Assembly (NCBI RefSeq): GCF_014873915.1
Contig: NZ_JADBEJ010000005.1
Span: forward strand, 2,232,001 to 2,296,000
Length of the DNA: 64,000 bases
Source of the DNA: Amycolatopsis roodepoortensis
GTDB taxonomy: Bacteria; Actinomycetota; Actinomycetes; Mycobacteriales; Pseudonocardiaceae
Direction: 5' to 3'
Part shown: positions 7,677 through 16,770 of the stretch, in pieces
Numbering within the stretch: position 1 is the first letter of the stretch
Layout: each line of letters starts with the position of its first letter
The notes under the pieces: model-generated
What the model saw: only the letters and a program-made list of their open reading frames with translations
What the model was told of the DNA's origin: nothing
Database searches by the model: none
Position numbers and translations under genes: made by a program

Positions 7677-10061
7677 ATGCGAAGGTTCCAGCGCGGTCTC
7701 GTGCTGCTCACGGCGGCCTTGGCGGTGTCGAGCGTGACGACGGGGGTCTCGTCGGCGGACGAGCTCGGCCGGTCACGGGCGGTGATCCGGTACACCGAGT
7801 ACGGCATCCCGCATATCGCGGCGAAGGACTTCGACGGGCTCGGCTACGGCTACGGGTTCGCCGCGGCCAAGGACAACATCTGCGAACTCGCGAACACCTA
7901 TCTGACGGTGTCCGCGCGGCGGTCCGCGTACCTCGGCGCGGGCGGCCAGGGCAACCCGGCGATGAGCGAGGCGGAGAACAACCTCGACAGCGATCTGCAC
8001 TTCCAGCGGATCAACGACTCGGGCGTGGTCGAGCGGCTGCTCGCCCGGCCCGCGCCGCACGGCCCGCGGACAGAGGTGCGGGAGCTGGCGGCCGGCTACG
8101 TCGCGGGTTACAACGCGTACCTGAAACAGACCGGCGTCCAGCGCATCACCGATCCGGTCTGTCGCGGCGCGGACTGGGTCCGGCCGATCACCGAACTCGA
8201 TTTCTACCGGCACTTCTACGCCGTCACGTCGGTCGCCGGGCAGGGCTTGCTCGCCTCCGACCTCGTCCGCACCCAGCCTCCGTCCACAAAGGACGCTTCC
8301 GTCGCGGGGCCGGAGTCGGCGCCGAAAATCGCCGACGGGCTCCGGAGGACCATGAAGACCGGCGAACTCGGCAGCAACGGTATCGCCGTCGGCGGAGACG
8401 GGACGAAGTCCGGCGGTGGCCTGCTGCTCGGGAACCCGCACTATCCGTGGCAGGGCGGTCGCCGGTTCTGGCAGTCGCAGCTGACCATTCCCGGCCGGTT
8501 CGACGTCGCGGGCGGAAGCCTGTTAGGGCTCCCGATCCCGCAGATCGGCCACAACGCCGACGTCGCCTGGACGCATACGGTGTCGACGGCGATCACGTTC
8601 GGTCTCTTCGAAGTGCCGCTGTCACCCGGCGACCCGACGACGTACCTGGTGGACGGGAAACCCGAGAAGATGACCGCGCAGGAGGTGAAGGTCGAGGTCC
8701 GCGAGCCGAGCGGCGAGCGACGGCAGGTCGCCCGCACCTTCTACGGGACACGGTACGGCCAGGTCCTCGGTTCGGCGTTCGGCGTGCCCACGCCGTGGAC
8801 GGCGAAGTCCGCGCACGCGCTGCGGGACGGGAACGCCGGTAACCTGCGCGGCCTCAACACCTGGTTCGAACTGGCCGGAGCACGCGGCACCACGGACGTC
8901 GCCAACGCGCTCGCGCGCACCCAAGGCGTCCCGTGGGTCAACACCATCGCCACGGACAGGGCCGGGAACGCGCTCTACAGCGACATCCAGGTCGTCCCGC
9001 ACGTCACCGACGAGCGGGCGGCGGATTGCGGGACCGCGCTGGGCCGGGCACTCTTCCCCGGCACCGGTCTCTCCATTTTGGACGGTTCGAAGTCGTCGTG
9101 CGACTGGGGTTCCGACCCGGGTTCCCTGGAGCCGGGGCTGTTCGCGCCGTCCCGGCTGCCGCTGCAACAGCGACGCGACTACGAACTCAACGCCAACGAC
9201 AGTGCCTGGCTTTCCAACGCCCGCGCACCGATCGCGCCGCTCCCCCGGATCGTCGGCTCGACCGGCACTCAGCGGTCGGACCGGACGCGGGAAGCGCTCA
9301 TCGCCACCGAAGAGGGCTTGGCGGGCAAGGGATTCACGCCGTCGTCGATGAAGGACATGCTGTACCGCGACCGAAGCCGCACGGCCGAGCTCGCGTCCGC
9401 CGACACGGCCGAGATGTGCGCGGCCTTCCCCGGCGGCCAGGCTCCGTCCTCGTCGGGGCCGGTGCCCGTCGGCAACGCCTGCGCGACGCTGGCCTCCTGG
9501 GACCGCACGTTCCGGCTCGACAGCCGCGGCGCGCTGTTCTTCGAGCGGTTCGTGGACCGGATCGGCGGCCTGCGCGGCATCTGGCAGGTCCCGTTCGACC
9601 CGAACCGGCCGGTCACCACCCCGAACACCCTCGCGACCGGGAATCCCGACGTGCAGAAGGCCTTCGGTGACACGCTCGCGGAGTTCCGCGCCAACGGCAT
9701 CCCGGTCGACGGCAGGCTCGGCGACCACCAGACGGTGACCAGGGCCGGCCAGAGGATCCCGATCCACGGCGGGCCGGGCGACCTCGGCGTGCTCAACGTG
9801 ATCACGGCGCAATGGGATCCGGCCAAGGGCAATCACGAGGTCGGGCACGGATCCAGCTACGTGCAGGTGGTCGGGTTCAGCGGCAAGGCCGCCTGCCCGG
9901 ACGTCTCGACGATCATGACCTACTCGCAGTCGACCGACGTCACGTCACCGCATTTCGCCGACCAAACGCGGCTGTACTCGCGGGGCGGCTGGGTGCGGGG
10001 ACGCTTCTGCGCCGCGGACATCGCGCGGTCGCCGGAGCTACGGGTGGTGAGGCTGCGCTAG
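7677..10061 (+). CDS. Secreted penicillin acylase family protein (aculeacin A / AHL acylase type)
   Basis: A 794-residue Ntn-hydrolase precursor. The frame opens at 7623, but the ATG at 7677 directly follows GGGGGAACG and begins a signal peptide (MRRFQRGLVLLTAALAV to VSSADE). Domains in order: alpha chain (YTEYGIPHIAA, YGYGFAAAKDNICELA), linker, then the self-cleavage site GSNGIAVGG with the nucleophile at Ser233 and the diagnostic stretch LLGNPHYPWQGGRRFWQ, IGHNADVAWTHTVSTA. This pattern fits lipopeptide deacylases and N-acyl-homoserine-lactone acylases (AAC, AhlM, PvdQ) better than penicillin G acylase. It would remove fatty-acyl chains from amides outside the cell. A 21-bp-period repeat array begins 16 bp after the stop. 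Confidence 0.92.
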   Translation: MRRFQRGLVLLTAALAVSSVTTGVSSADELGRSRAVIRYTEYGIPHIAAKDFDGLGYGYGFAAAKDNICELANTYLTVSARRSAYLGAGGQGNPAMSEAENNLDSDLHFQRINDSGVVERLLARPAPHGPRTEVRELAAGYVAGYNAYLKQTGVQRITDPVCRGADWVRPITELDFYRHFYAVTSVAGQGLLASDLVRTQPPSTKDASVAGPESAPKIADGLRRTMKTGELGSNGIAVGGDGTKSGGGLLLGNPHYPWQGGRRFWQSQLTIPGRFDVAGGSLLGLPIPQIGHNADVAWTHTVSTAITFGLFEVPLSPGDPTTYLVDGKPEKMTAQEVKVEVREPSGERRQVARTFYGTRYGQVLGSAFGVPTPWTAKSAHALRDGNAGNLRGLNTWFELAGARGTTDVANALARTQGVPWVNTIATDRAGNALYSDIQVVPHVTDERAADCGTALGRALFPGTGLSILDGSKSSCDWGSDPGSLEPGLFAPSRLPLQQRRDYELNANDSAWLSNARAPIAPLPRIVGSTGTQRSDRTREALIATEEGLAGKGFTPSSMKDMLYRDRSRTAELASADTAEMCAAFPGGQAPSSSGPVPVGNACATLASWDRTFRLDSRGALFFERFVDRIGGLRGIWQVPFDPNRPVTTPNTLATGNPDVQKAFGDTLAEFRANGIPVDGRLGDHQTVTRAGQRIPIHGGPGDLGVLNVITAQWDPAKGNHEVGHGSSYVQVVGFSGKAACPDVSTIMTYSQSTDVTSPHFADQTRLYSRGGWVRGRFCAADIARSPELRVVRLR

Positions 10062-10077
10062 GCGCGTGATCACGCGC

Positions 10078-10200
10078 GTAACTCGCGTGATCAGAGGCGT
10101 AACTCGCGTGCTTGGAGGCGTAACTCGCGTGATCGGACGCCGCACACCCGTGTGCTGCCTCCAGACACGTGAGATACGCCTTTGATCACGCGAGTCACGC
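10078..10200. repeat. Fold-back array of 21-bp units (copy 1)
   Basis: Three direct units starting at 10078, 10099 and 10120, each beginning GTAACTCGCGTG, are followed by reverse-complement units ending at 10177 and 10198. Unit boundaries mirror exactly about position 10148 (10120 with 10177, 10099 with 10198). The array lies between the convergent acylase and DUF4233 genes. It is not translated as a gene. It could fold into a long hairpin in RNA or a cruciform in DNA; a terminator role is inferred. Confidence 0.8.
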
Positions 10201-10223
10201 CGTGGCCCTGGGGCCCGGAGAAC

Positions 10224-10622
10224 CTACTGCGGTTGCTGTTGCTGGCTGGGCAGTGTCCCGGCCGCCATCCGCCGCGCCACATCGCGGCGCAGCCACAGGA
10301 GCCACAGCCAGATCCCGAGGAAGATCACCCCGAGGATCGCGACGGCGGGCAGCGCGACGAAAAAGGCGATCAGCGCGACCTGCAGGACGAGCACCGCGGG
10401 CACCGCCCACGGCTTCTTCAGGAAACCGCACAGCACGATCAGCGCGACCGCGATGACGATCACCGACCAGCCGGTGAACGAGCCGACACCGCCGCCGAGC
10501 TTCGCCACCACGGGCAGCGCGAGCGCGACGGTGATGCCCTCCATGATCAGCGAGCCCGCCATCACGCCCCGGAAGGACTTCATCGGGTCCTTGGCGGGCG
10601 GTTTCGGGGTTTCGTCGGTCAC
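10224..10622 (-). CDS. DUF4233 membrane protein
   Basis: A 132-residue integral membrane protein with about four hydrophobic helices (around residues 18-40, 46-68, 73-92 and 93-112) and a glutamine-rich C-terminus. It is recognised by FRGVMAGSLIMEGITVALALPVV and by its place immediately after folC, the arrangement found across actinobacteria. The GTG start overlaps the folC stop (GTGA, 4 bp), so translation is probably coupled. Function is unknown; the constant partnership with folC suggests a link to folate metabolism or only shared expression. Confidence 0.93.
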   Translation of the reverse strand: MTDETPKPPAKDPMKSFRGVMAGSLIMEGITVALALPVVAKLGGGVGSFTGWSVIVIAVALIVLCGFLKKPWAVPAVLVLQVALIAFFVALPAVAILGVIFLGIWLWLLWLRRDVARRMAAGTLPSQQQQPQ

Positions 10623-12295
10623 GCCGGCTCCTTACCGAACAGGGTCCTGGCCTCGCCCGCGGTGACGACCGAGCCGGTGACCAGCACACCGCCGCCCGCC
10701 AGCGGTTCCTCGGGGTCGTCGCTCTGCTCGACGAGGCCGATGGCGGTCTCGATCGCGGCGTCCAGGCTGGGCTCGGCCACGACCCGGTCTTCGCCGAAGA
10801 TCGAGATGGCGATGTCGTTGAGCTCGTCGAGCGGCATCGCGCGCGGGGACGAGTTCTTGGTGACGACGATCTCGGACACCACCGGTTCGAGGGCGTCCAG
10901 GATGCCGCGGGCGTCCTTCTCCGCCATCACGCCGACCACGGCGGCGAGACGGCGGAAGGCGAACTCCTCGGCGACGGTGGTCGCGAGCGCCTTGGCACCG
11001 TGCGGGTTGTGGGCGGCGTCGAGCAGCACGGTCGGCGCGGCTCGGACGCGCTCCAGCCTTCCCGGGGTCTCGACCTCGGCGAAGGCTTCGCGGACGGCTT
11101 CGATGACCAGTTGCTTGTCTTTGCCCGCACCGAAGAACGCTTCGACCGCGGCCAGCGCGAGCGCCGCGTTGGCGGCCTGGTGCGCGCCGTGCAGCGGCAG
11201 GAAGATCTCGTCGTAGACCCCGCCGAGGCCCTGCAGCTTGAGCATCTGCCCGCCGACGGCGACCTCGCGCTCCAGCACGCCGAACTCGCTGCCCGCGCGG
11301 GCGACGCTCGCGTCGACCTCGACGGCGCGTTCCAGCAGGACCTTCTGCACTTCGGGGTCCTGCTCGGCGATGACCGCGACACTGCCGGGTTTGATGATCC
11401 CGGCCTTCTCCACCGCGGCCTTGACCGGGGAGCCGCCGAAGTACTCGACGTGGTCGACGCCGATCGGCGTGATGACGGCGACGTCGCCGTCCACGACATT
11501 GGTGGCGTCCCAGGAGCCGCCGAGCCCGGTTTCGACGACCGCGGCTTCGACGGGCGCGTCGGCGAAGGCCGCGAACGCCATCCCGGTGAGCACCTCGAAC
11601 TTGCTCATCGGCACCGCGTCGGGCCCGCCCGCGTTGTCCACCATGGTCACGTACGGCGCGACGTCGCGATACAGATCGACGTACGCGGCGGCGGAGATGG
11701 GGGCGCCGTCGAGCGCGATCCGCTCGGTGACCAGCTGCAGATGCGGGCTCGTGTACCGGCCGACGCGCAGGCCCATCCGGGTCAGCAGCGCGTCGATCAT
11801 CCGGGTGGTCGAACCCTTGCCGTTGGTCCCGGCGACGTGCAGCACCGGGTAGCCGCGGTGCGGTTCACCCATGAGGTTGACCAGGGCCGCGATCCGGGCG
11901 AGAGACGGCTCGATCTTGGTCTCGGGCCAGCGCTGGTTCAGCTCGGCCTCGACGGCGAGCAGTTCGCGGCGCGCCTGCTGCCCGTTCGGGTCGGCCGGGG
12001 CGAACTCGTCGCCCTGGTCGTCCAGTTCGTGCAGCTCCACGTCCTCGGGGGCGACGAGGTCCGGCACGGGGCCGAGCGCGAGGTTGTCCCCCAGCTGCCC
12101 GATCCCGCCGATGCCGCCCCGTGAACCGCCACCCGCCTGGTACGCGGCGTCGGGTGCGTCCAGATCCGGGTCGGTGTCGTCGGACGGATCGTGGGCGCGG
12201 GCCCCCAATTCGTCGACACCGGCGAAACTGTCCAGATCTGCCAGGTCCGGGGATTCCCTGAAATCTTCGGAATCCCGGCCGTCACCTCGCGGCAC
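10619..12295 (-). CDS. folC: Bifunctional folylpolyglutamate synthase / dihydrofolate synthase
   Basis: A 558-residue Mur-ligase-family enzyme that adds glutamate to dihydropteroate and extends polyglutamate tails on folates. The catalytic part begins near residue 107 (ARRELLAVEAELNQRWP), with the P-loop VAGTNGKGSTTR at 154-164 and DAAHNPHGAKAL in the C-terminal domain. Ahead of it is a roughly 105-residue acidic, glycine-rich, probably disordered extension absent from typical FolC. The GTG start at 12295 is supported by AGGAGAG just upstream, so the extension is probably translated. The stop overlaps the DUF4233 start. It belongs to the valS-folC-DUF4233-ndk set. Confidence 0.95.
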   Translation of the reverse strand: MPRGDGRDSEDFRESPDLADLDSFAGVDELGARAHDPSDDTDPDLDAPDAAYQAGGGSRGGIGGIGQLGDNLALGPVPDLVAPEDVELHELDDQGDEFAPADPNGQQARRELLAVEAELNQRWPETKIEPSLARIAALVNLMGEPHRGYPVLHVAGTNGKGSTTRMIDALLTRMGLRVGRYTSPHLQLVTERIALDGAPISAAAYVDLYRDVAPYVTMVDNAGGPDAVPMSKFEVLTGMAFAAFADAPVEAAVVETGLGGSWDATNVVDGDVAVITPIGVDHVEYFGGSPVKAAVEKAGIIKPGSVAVIAEQDPEVQKVLLERAVEVDASVARAGSEFGVLEREVAVGGQMLKLQGLGGVYDEIFLPLHGAHQAANAALALAAVEAFFGAGKDKQLVIEAVREAFAEVETPGRLERVRAAPTVLLDAAHNPHGAKALATTVAEEFAFRRLAAVVGVMAEKDARGILDALEPVVSEIVVTKNSSPRAMPLDELNDIAISIFGEDRVVAEPSLDAAIETAIGLVEQSDDPEEPLAGGGVLVTGSVVTAGEARTLFGKEPA

Positions 12296-12365
12296 GAACT
12301 CTCCTCTTAGCCTTGCTACCTGTCACGCCGAGTCTACGTGCGGCTTTTCCTGGCACTCTCGACGC

Positions 12366-12995
12366 ATGGGGTTCAACCACAACGACCACTACCACCCGCT
12401 CCTGCTCGACCAGCTGCCTCCCGGCCCCGGCGTGGCGCTGGACGTGGGCTGCGGCGGCGGGCGGTTCGCGCGGCGGCTCGCGGCGACCGGGATGCACGTC
12501 GAGGCGATCGACCGGTCCGGCCCGATGATCGAGCTCGCCCGCGCCGCCGGTTCGCCGGGGCCGGGCACGATCTCGTACCGGCAGGCCGACGTGGTCGCCG
12601 AGAAGCTGCCGGAGGAGGCGTACGACTTCATCTCCTGCCTCGCGTCGCTCCACCATGTGCCGTTCGACACGGTCACGAAGCTGCGTGACGCACTGGTCCC
12701 GGGCGGTGTGCTGGCCGTGCTCGGCCTCGGCAGGCCCAGCACGTTCGCCGACTACGCGCGAGCGATCGCGGCCTCGCCGGTCAACGCCGTGGCGAGGGTG
12801 ATCGTGTACGCGGGCGAGCGGCTCAACGGCGGGGTCGATCCGCTGCCGAAGGCGCCGATCATGGAGACCTACCCGCCGATGAACCGGATCCGGCGCGACG
12901 CGGAGCGCCTGTTGCCGGGGAGCAAGGTCCGGAACCTGCTCTTCTTCCGCTATCTCCTCGTCTACCGGCGGCCGGAAGACGATCACCCGATGTGA
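12366..12995 (+). CDS. Class I SAM-dependent methyltransferase
   Basis: A 209-residue cytosolic methyltransferase starting MGFNHNDHYHPLLLDQL at 12366, 70 bp from the divergent folC start. Motif I is ALDVGCGGGRFARRL at residues 24-38, followed by an acidic strand end (VEAIDRS), DFISCLASLHHVPF and a DALVPGGVLAVLGLG strand. This is the small UbiE/Methyltransf_11 layout. No substrate-specific feature is visible. Residues after 130 (FADYARAIAASPVNAVARVIV) form a helical cap. Confidence 0.88.
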   Translation: MGFNHNDHYHPLLLDQLPPGPGVALDVGCGGGRFARRLAATGMHVEAIDRSGPMIELARAAGSPGPGTISYRQADVVAEKLPEEAYDFISCLASLHHVPFDTVTKLRDALVPGGVLAVLGLGRPSTFADYARAIAASPVNAVARVIVYAGERLNGGVDPLPKAPIMETYPPMNRIRRDAERLLPGSKVRNLLFFRYLLVYRRPEDDHPM

Positions 12996-13102
12996 CACCC
13001 CAAGCGGGTGAAACCGGCGCCCGACCACCCGATCGGCGGCGCCGACGGGAGCGGATCCGGTTCATTTTTGAGAGGCCATCCAGTCCGGAGATCGGGGTCC
13101 TC

Positions 13103-13978
13103 ATGCGCTACAGACGCGTCCTGTTCGCGGCCGTCTCGACCGTCGTCCTGCTGATCGCCTCCGCCACGGCGGCCACCGCCGCCACGCGGTCCTACCGGAA
13201 TTACGTCGCGCTGGGTGATTCCTACACCTCCGGGCCGCTCATCCCGCTCCCCCGCCTCGACCCGCTCTTCTGCGGCAAGTCGACGCAGAACTATCCGTCG
13301 ATCCTCGCCACGGCCCTGCGGGTCCGCTCCTTCACCGACATCAGCTGCGGTGGCGCCGACACCACCAACATGACGCAGCGGCAAAGCGTCACCCTCGGCA
13401 GCAACCCGCCCCAGTTCAGCGCCCTGCGCGCGAACACCGACCTGGTCACGGTCGGGATCGGCGGCAACGACTACGACGTCTTCGGCACGCTGGTCGGCAC
13501 CTGCCCGTCACTGCGCGCGAGTGATCCCACGGGGAACCCGTGCCAGGACAAATTCACCGTGGGCGGGGTCGACACCATCAAGGCCAAGATCGCCGACACC
13601 GGCAAGAACGTCGAGAAGGTGCTGGCCGGGATCCACGCCCGCTCGCCGCGCGCCGACGTGCTCGTCATCGGCTACCCGCGGATCGCGCCGGAACGCGGTT
13701 ACTGCCCGAAGATCCTGCCGTTCGCCGAGGGCGACTACGCGTGGCTCAACGACGTCGAGAAGGCGCTGAACTCGGCGATCGAGAAGGCGGTCGCCGCCGA
13801 TGGCAAATCGACCTTCGTGGACACCTTCGGCCCGTCGGCCGGGCACGACGCCTGCGCGAAGAACGGGGCCGCCTGGATCAACGGGCAGCACACGAAACTG
13901 CTCGCCGCCGCGGCGTACCACCCCTACCGCACCGGGATGGTGGGCGTGGCCGGAGTGGTCCTCCGTCACCTCCGCTGA
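13103..13978 (+). CDS. Secreted SGNH/GDSL-family lipase or esterase
   Basis: A 291-residue extracellular serine hydrolase of the Streptomyces SGNH lipase type. The ATG at 13103 begins a signal peptide (MRYRRVLFAAVSTVVLL to ATAATAA). Catalytic blocks: GDSYTSG with Ser40, the oxyanion GGND at 120-123, and YHPYRTG near the C-terminus supplying the histidine. Paired cysteines (C57/C82 and others) fit disulfides of exported lipases. It would cleave acyl esters or phospholipids outside the cell. A perfect 48-bp palindrome starts 3 bp after the stop and separates it from convergent valS. Confidence 0.92.
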   Translation: MRYRRVLFAAVSTVVLLIASATAATAATRSYRNYVALGDSYTSGPLIPLPRLDPLFCGKSTQNYPSILATALRVRSFTDISCGGADTTNMTQRQSVTLGSNPPQFSALRANTDLVTVGIGGNDYDVFGTLVGTCPSLRASDPTGNPCQDKFTVGGVDTIKAKIADTGKNVEKVLAGIHARSPRADVLVIGYPRIAPERGYCPKILPFAEGDYAWLNDVEKALNSAIEKAVAADGKSTFVDTFGPSAGHDACAKNGAAWINGQHTKLLAAAAYHPYRTGMVGVAGVVLRHLR

Positions 13979-13981
13979 AAG

Positions 13982-14029
13982 CCTCGTGAGTGGTAAGGAC
14001 GGTTAGAACCGTCCTTACCACTCACGAGG
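13982..14029. terminator. 48-bp perfect palindrome, probable bidirectional terminator
   Basis: Two 23-bp complementary arms (left arm begins CCTCGTGAGTGG) surround a 2-nt centre. It fills the whole gap between the stop of the SGNH lipase (13978) and the stop of convergent valS (14030). A second, slightly diverged copy lies at 51658-51705, so it is a dispersed repeat family rather than a one-off terminator. There is no U-tract, as usual in high-GC actinomycetes. Confidence 0.75.
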
Positions 14030-16672
14030 TCAGGAGGCGGGAAGCGTCGCCAGTCGGGCGTTGATGCGCTCGATGTCCGCGACCGCGGTCTCCTTGCGGG
14101 CCCGGATCTTGCCGATCACCGGCTCCGGCGCCTTGTCGATGAAGGCCTGGTTGCCGAGTTTGGCCTCGGCCTGCGCCAGTTCCTTCTCCGCCGCGCCGAG
14201 GTCCTTCTGCAGGCGCTTGCGTTCCGCGGCGACGTCGATCGTGCCGGACAGGTCCAGCTCGACGGTCACCACACCGGCCGACAGCCCGACCTCGAGCGAC
14301 GCGCTCGGCGCGAAGCCCTCTTCCGGCTGGGTGAGCCGGACCAGCGAGCGGATCGGCTCGTCGTGCCCGGTGATCTCGGCGAACCCGTCGCCGGACAGCC
14401 GCGCGGCCACCTTCTGGCTGGGCTTGAGGCCCTGGTCCGCGCGGAACCGACGGACCTCGGTGACCAGCTTCTGCACGTCCGCGATCCGCTTGTCCGCCAC
14501 AGCGTCGGCGTACGAGGAGTCGGCCACCGGCCACTGGGCGATCACCAGCGACTCACGGCCGGTCAGCGCCGTCCACAGCTTCTCGGTGATGAACGGGATG
14601 AACGGGTGCAGCAGCTTCAGCACGGTGTCGAACACGTGCCCCAGCACCGCGCGGGTCGCCGTCACGCGGGCCTCGTCACCCTGGAAGACCTGGACCTTCG
14701 ACAGCTCCAGGTACCAGTCGCACAGCTCGGTCCAGGTGAACTGGTACAGCGTGTCGGTGGCCTTCGCGAACTGGTAGTCCGCCAGGTATCCGGTGACCTC
14801 GTCGACGACGTTGCCGAGCCTGCCGAGGATCCAGCGGTCGGCCTCGGTGAGCTCGGCGGCCGGGGGCAGCGGGGCGTTGGCGTCCGCGCCGTTCATCATC
14901 GCGAACTTGGTGGCGTTCCAGAGCTTCGTGGTGAAGTTCCGGGAGCCCGCGACCCACTCTTCGCCGATCGGCACGTCGGTGCCCGGGTTGGCACCTCGCG
15001 TGAGGGTGAACCGCAGCGCGTCGGTGCCGTACTTGTCCATCCACTCGATGGGGTCGACGCCGTTGCCCGCGGTCTTCGACATCTTCTTGCCGAACTGGTC
15101 GCGGACCATGCCGTGCAGCGCGATGGTCTTGAACGGCGCCTCGCCGGTGGCGTAGAGGCCGAACATCATCATCCGCACGACCCAGAAGAACAGGATGTCG
15201 TAGCCGGTGACCAGCACCGACGTCGGATAGAACTTGTTCAGGTCCGGGGTCTTCTCCGGCCAGCCGAGGGTGGAGAACGGCCACAGGCCCGACGAGAACC
15301 AGGTGTCGAGGACGTCCGGATCCTGGGTCCAGCCCTCACCCGACGGCGGCTTCTCGTCCGGTCCGACGCAGACGACCTCGTCGTTCGGGCCGTACCAGAC
15401 CGGGATGCGGTGGCCCCACCACAGCTGGCGCGAGATGCACCAGTCGTGCAGGTTGTCGACCCAGTCGAAGTAGCGCTTCTCCATCTCCGCCGGGTGGACG
15501 TTCACGCGGCCGTCGCGCACCGCGTCGCCGGCGGCCTTCGCGAGCGGGCCGACCTTGACGAACCACTGCAGCGAAAGCCGCGGCTCGATCGGCTCCTTGG
15601 ACCGCTCGGAGTGCCCGACGCTGTGCAGGTACGGACGCTTTTCCGCGACGATGCGGCCCTGCTCGCGCAGCTTCTCCCGCACCGCGACACGGGCCTCGAA
15701 GCGGTCCATGCCGTCGAATTCGGTGCCGGTGCCGTCGATGCGGCCCTGCTCGTCCATGATCGTGATCATCGGCAGGTCGTGCCGCTGGCCGATCTCGAAG
15801 TCGTTCGGGTCGTGCGCGGGCGTCACCTTGACCGCGCCGGTGCCGAACTCCGGGTCGACGTGCTTGTCCGCGACGATCGGGATCTTTCGCCCGGTCAGCG
15901 GAAGCTCGACCTCGGTACCGATGAGGTGGGTGTAGCGCTCGTCGTCCGGGTGGACCGCGACGGCGGTGTCGCCGAGCATCGTCTCCATCCGGGTGGTGGC
16001 CACGACGATCGCGTTCTCGCCGTCGCCGTAGCGCATCGAGACGAGCTCGCCCTCGACCTCTTCGTGCTTCACCTCGGCGTCGGACAGCACCGACCGCAGC
16101 TCCGGCGACCAGTTGACCAGCCGCTCGGCGCGATAGATCAGGCCGTCGTCGTAGAGCTTCTTGAAGATCGTGTTGACGGCCTTGGACAGGCCGTCGTCCA
16201 TGGTGAACCGCTCGCGGGTCCAGTCCACGCCCTCGCCGAGGCGCTTCATCTGGGCGAGGATCTTGCCGCCGTGCTCGTTCTTCCACTGCCAGACGCGCTC
16301 CACGAAGGCCTCGCGGCCGAGCTCGCGGCGGCTGGTGCCCTCGGCGCGGAGCTGCTTCTCGACCAGCGCGTGGACCGCGATGCTCGCGTGGTCCATGCCC
16401 GGCAGGTACAGCGTCTCGTCGCCGAGCATGCGGTGGTAGCGGGTGATGGCGTCGATCAGGGTGTGCTCGAACGCGTGCCCGATGTGCAGCGAACCGGTCA
16501 CGTTCGGGGGCGGGATGACTACCGTGAACGGCGGCTTGTCCGACGTGGGGTCGGCCGTGAAGTAGCCGGCGTCTACCCAACGCTGGTAGAGCGAGGCTTC
16601 TTCGTCGGCCGGGTTCCAGGTACCCGGAAGGTCGGTCTGCTGCGGCTGGGCGTTCTCGGTCACAGTTGACAA
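14030..16672 (-). CDS. valS: Valyl-tRNA synthetase
   Basis: This class I aminoacyl-tRNA synthetase of 880 residues charges tRNA-Val and edits threonine. The Rossmann signature HIGH is at 63-66 ([15 protein letters not shown]), KMSKT lies near 530 ([15 protein letters not shown]), and the editing-domain threonine-rich region [20 protein letters not shown] lies between them. The C-terminus ends in the ValS coiled coil ([23 protein letters not shown]). The longest start is TTG at 16672 with a GGGGG run nine bases upstream; an in-frame GTG at 16663 would give a start VTENAQP and is an alternative. Length is family-typical. Confidence 0.97.
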   Translation of the reverse strand: MSTVTENAQPQQTDLPGTWNPADEEASLYQRWVDAGYFTADPTSDKPPFTVVIPPPNVTGSLHIGHAFEHTLIDAITRYHRMLGDETLYLPGMDHASIAVHALVEKQLRAEGTSRRELGREAFVERVWQWKNEHGGKILAQMKRLGEGVDWTRERFTMDDGLSKAVNTIFKKLYDDGLIYRAERLVNWSPELRSVLSDAEVKHEEVEGELVSMRYGDGENAIVVATTRMETMLGDTAVAVHPDDERYTHLIGTEVELPLTGRKIPIVADKHVDPEFGTGAVKVTPAHDPNDFEIGQRHDLPMITIMDEQGRIDGTGTEFDGMDRFEARVAVREKLREQGRIVAEKRPYLHSVGHSERSKEPIEPRLSLQWFVKVGPLAKAAGDAVRDGRVNVHPAEMEKRYFDWVDNLHDWCISRQLWWGHRIPVWYGPNDEVVCVGPDEKPPSGEGWTQDPDVLDTWFSSGLWPFSTLGWPEKTPDLNKFYPTSVLVTGYDILFFWVVRMMMFGLYATGEAPFKTIALHGMVRDQFGKKMSKTAGNGVDPIEWMDKYGTDALRFTLTRGANPGTDVPIGEEWVAGSRNFTTKLWNATKFAMMNGADANAPLPPAAELTEADRWILGRLGNVVDEVTGYLADYQFAKATDTLYQFTWTELCDWYLELSKVQVFQGDEARVTATRAVLGHVFDTVLKLLHPFIPFITEKLWTALTGRESLVIAQWPVADSSYADAVADKRIADVQKLVTEVRRFRADQGLKPSQKVAARLSGDGFAEITGHDEPIRSLVRLTQPEEGFAPSASLEVGLSAGVVTVELDLSGTIDVAAERKRLQKDLGAAEKELAQAEAKLGNQAFIDKAPEPVIGKIRARKETAVADIERINARLATLPAS

Positions 16673-16770
16673 GTCTACGAACCCCCTCCATCGACTTCCT
16701 CACCGGCCGTAACGCCCGGCGTTCCCAGGCGATGAGGGGTTGTCGTGACGCACTGGGGAGGGGCGGGCTC

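Noticed and set aside
14363-16669. Plus-strand open frame of 768 codons opposite valS
   Set aside because: Antisense of valS. High GC at the third codon position removes stops from the opposite frame; no motif is present.
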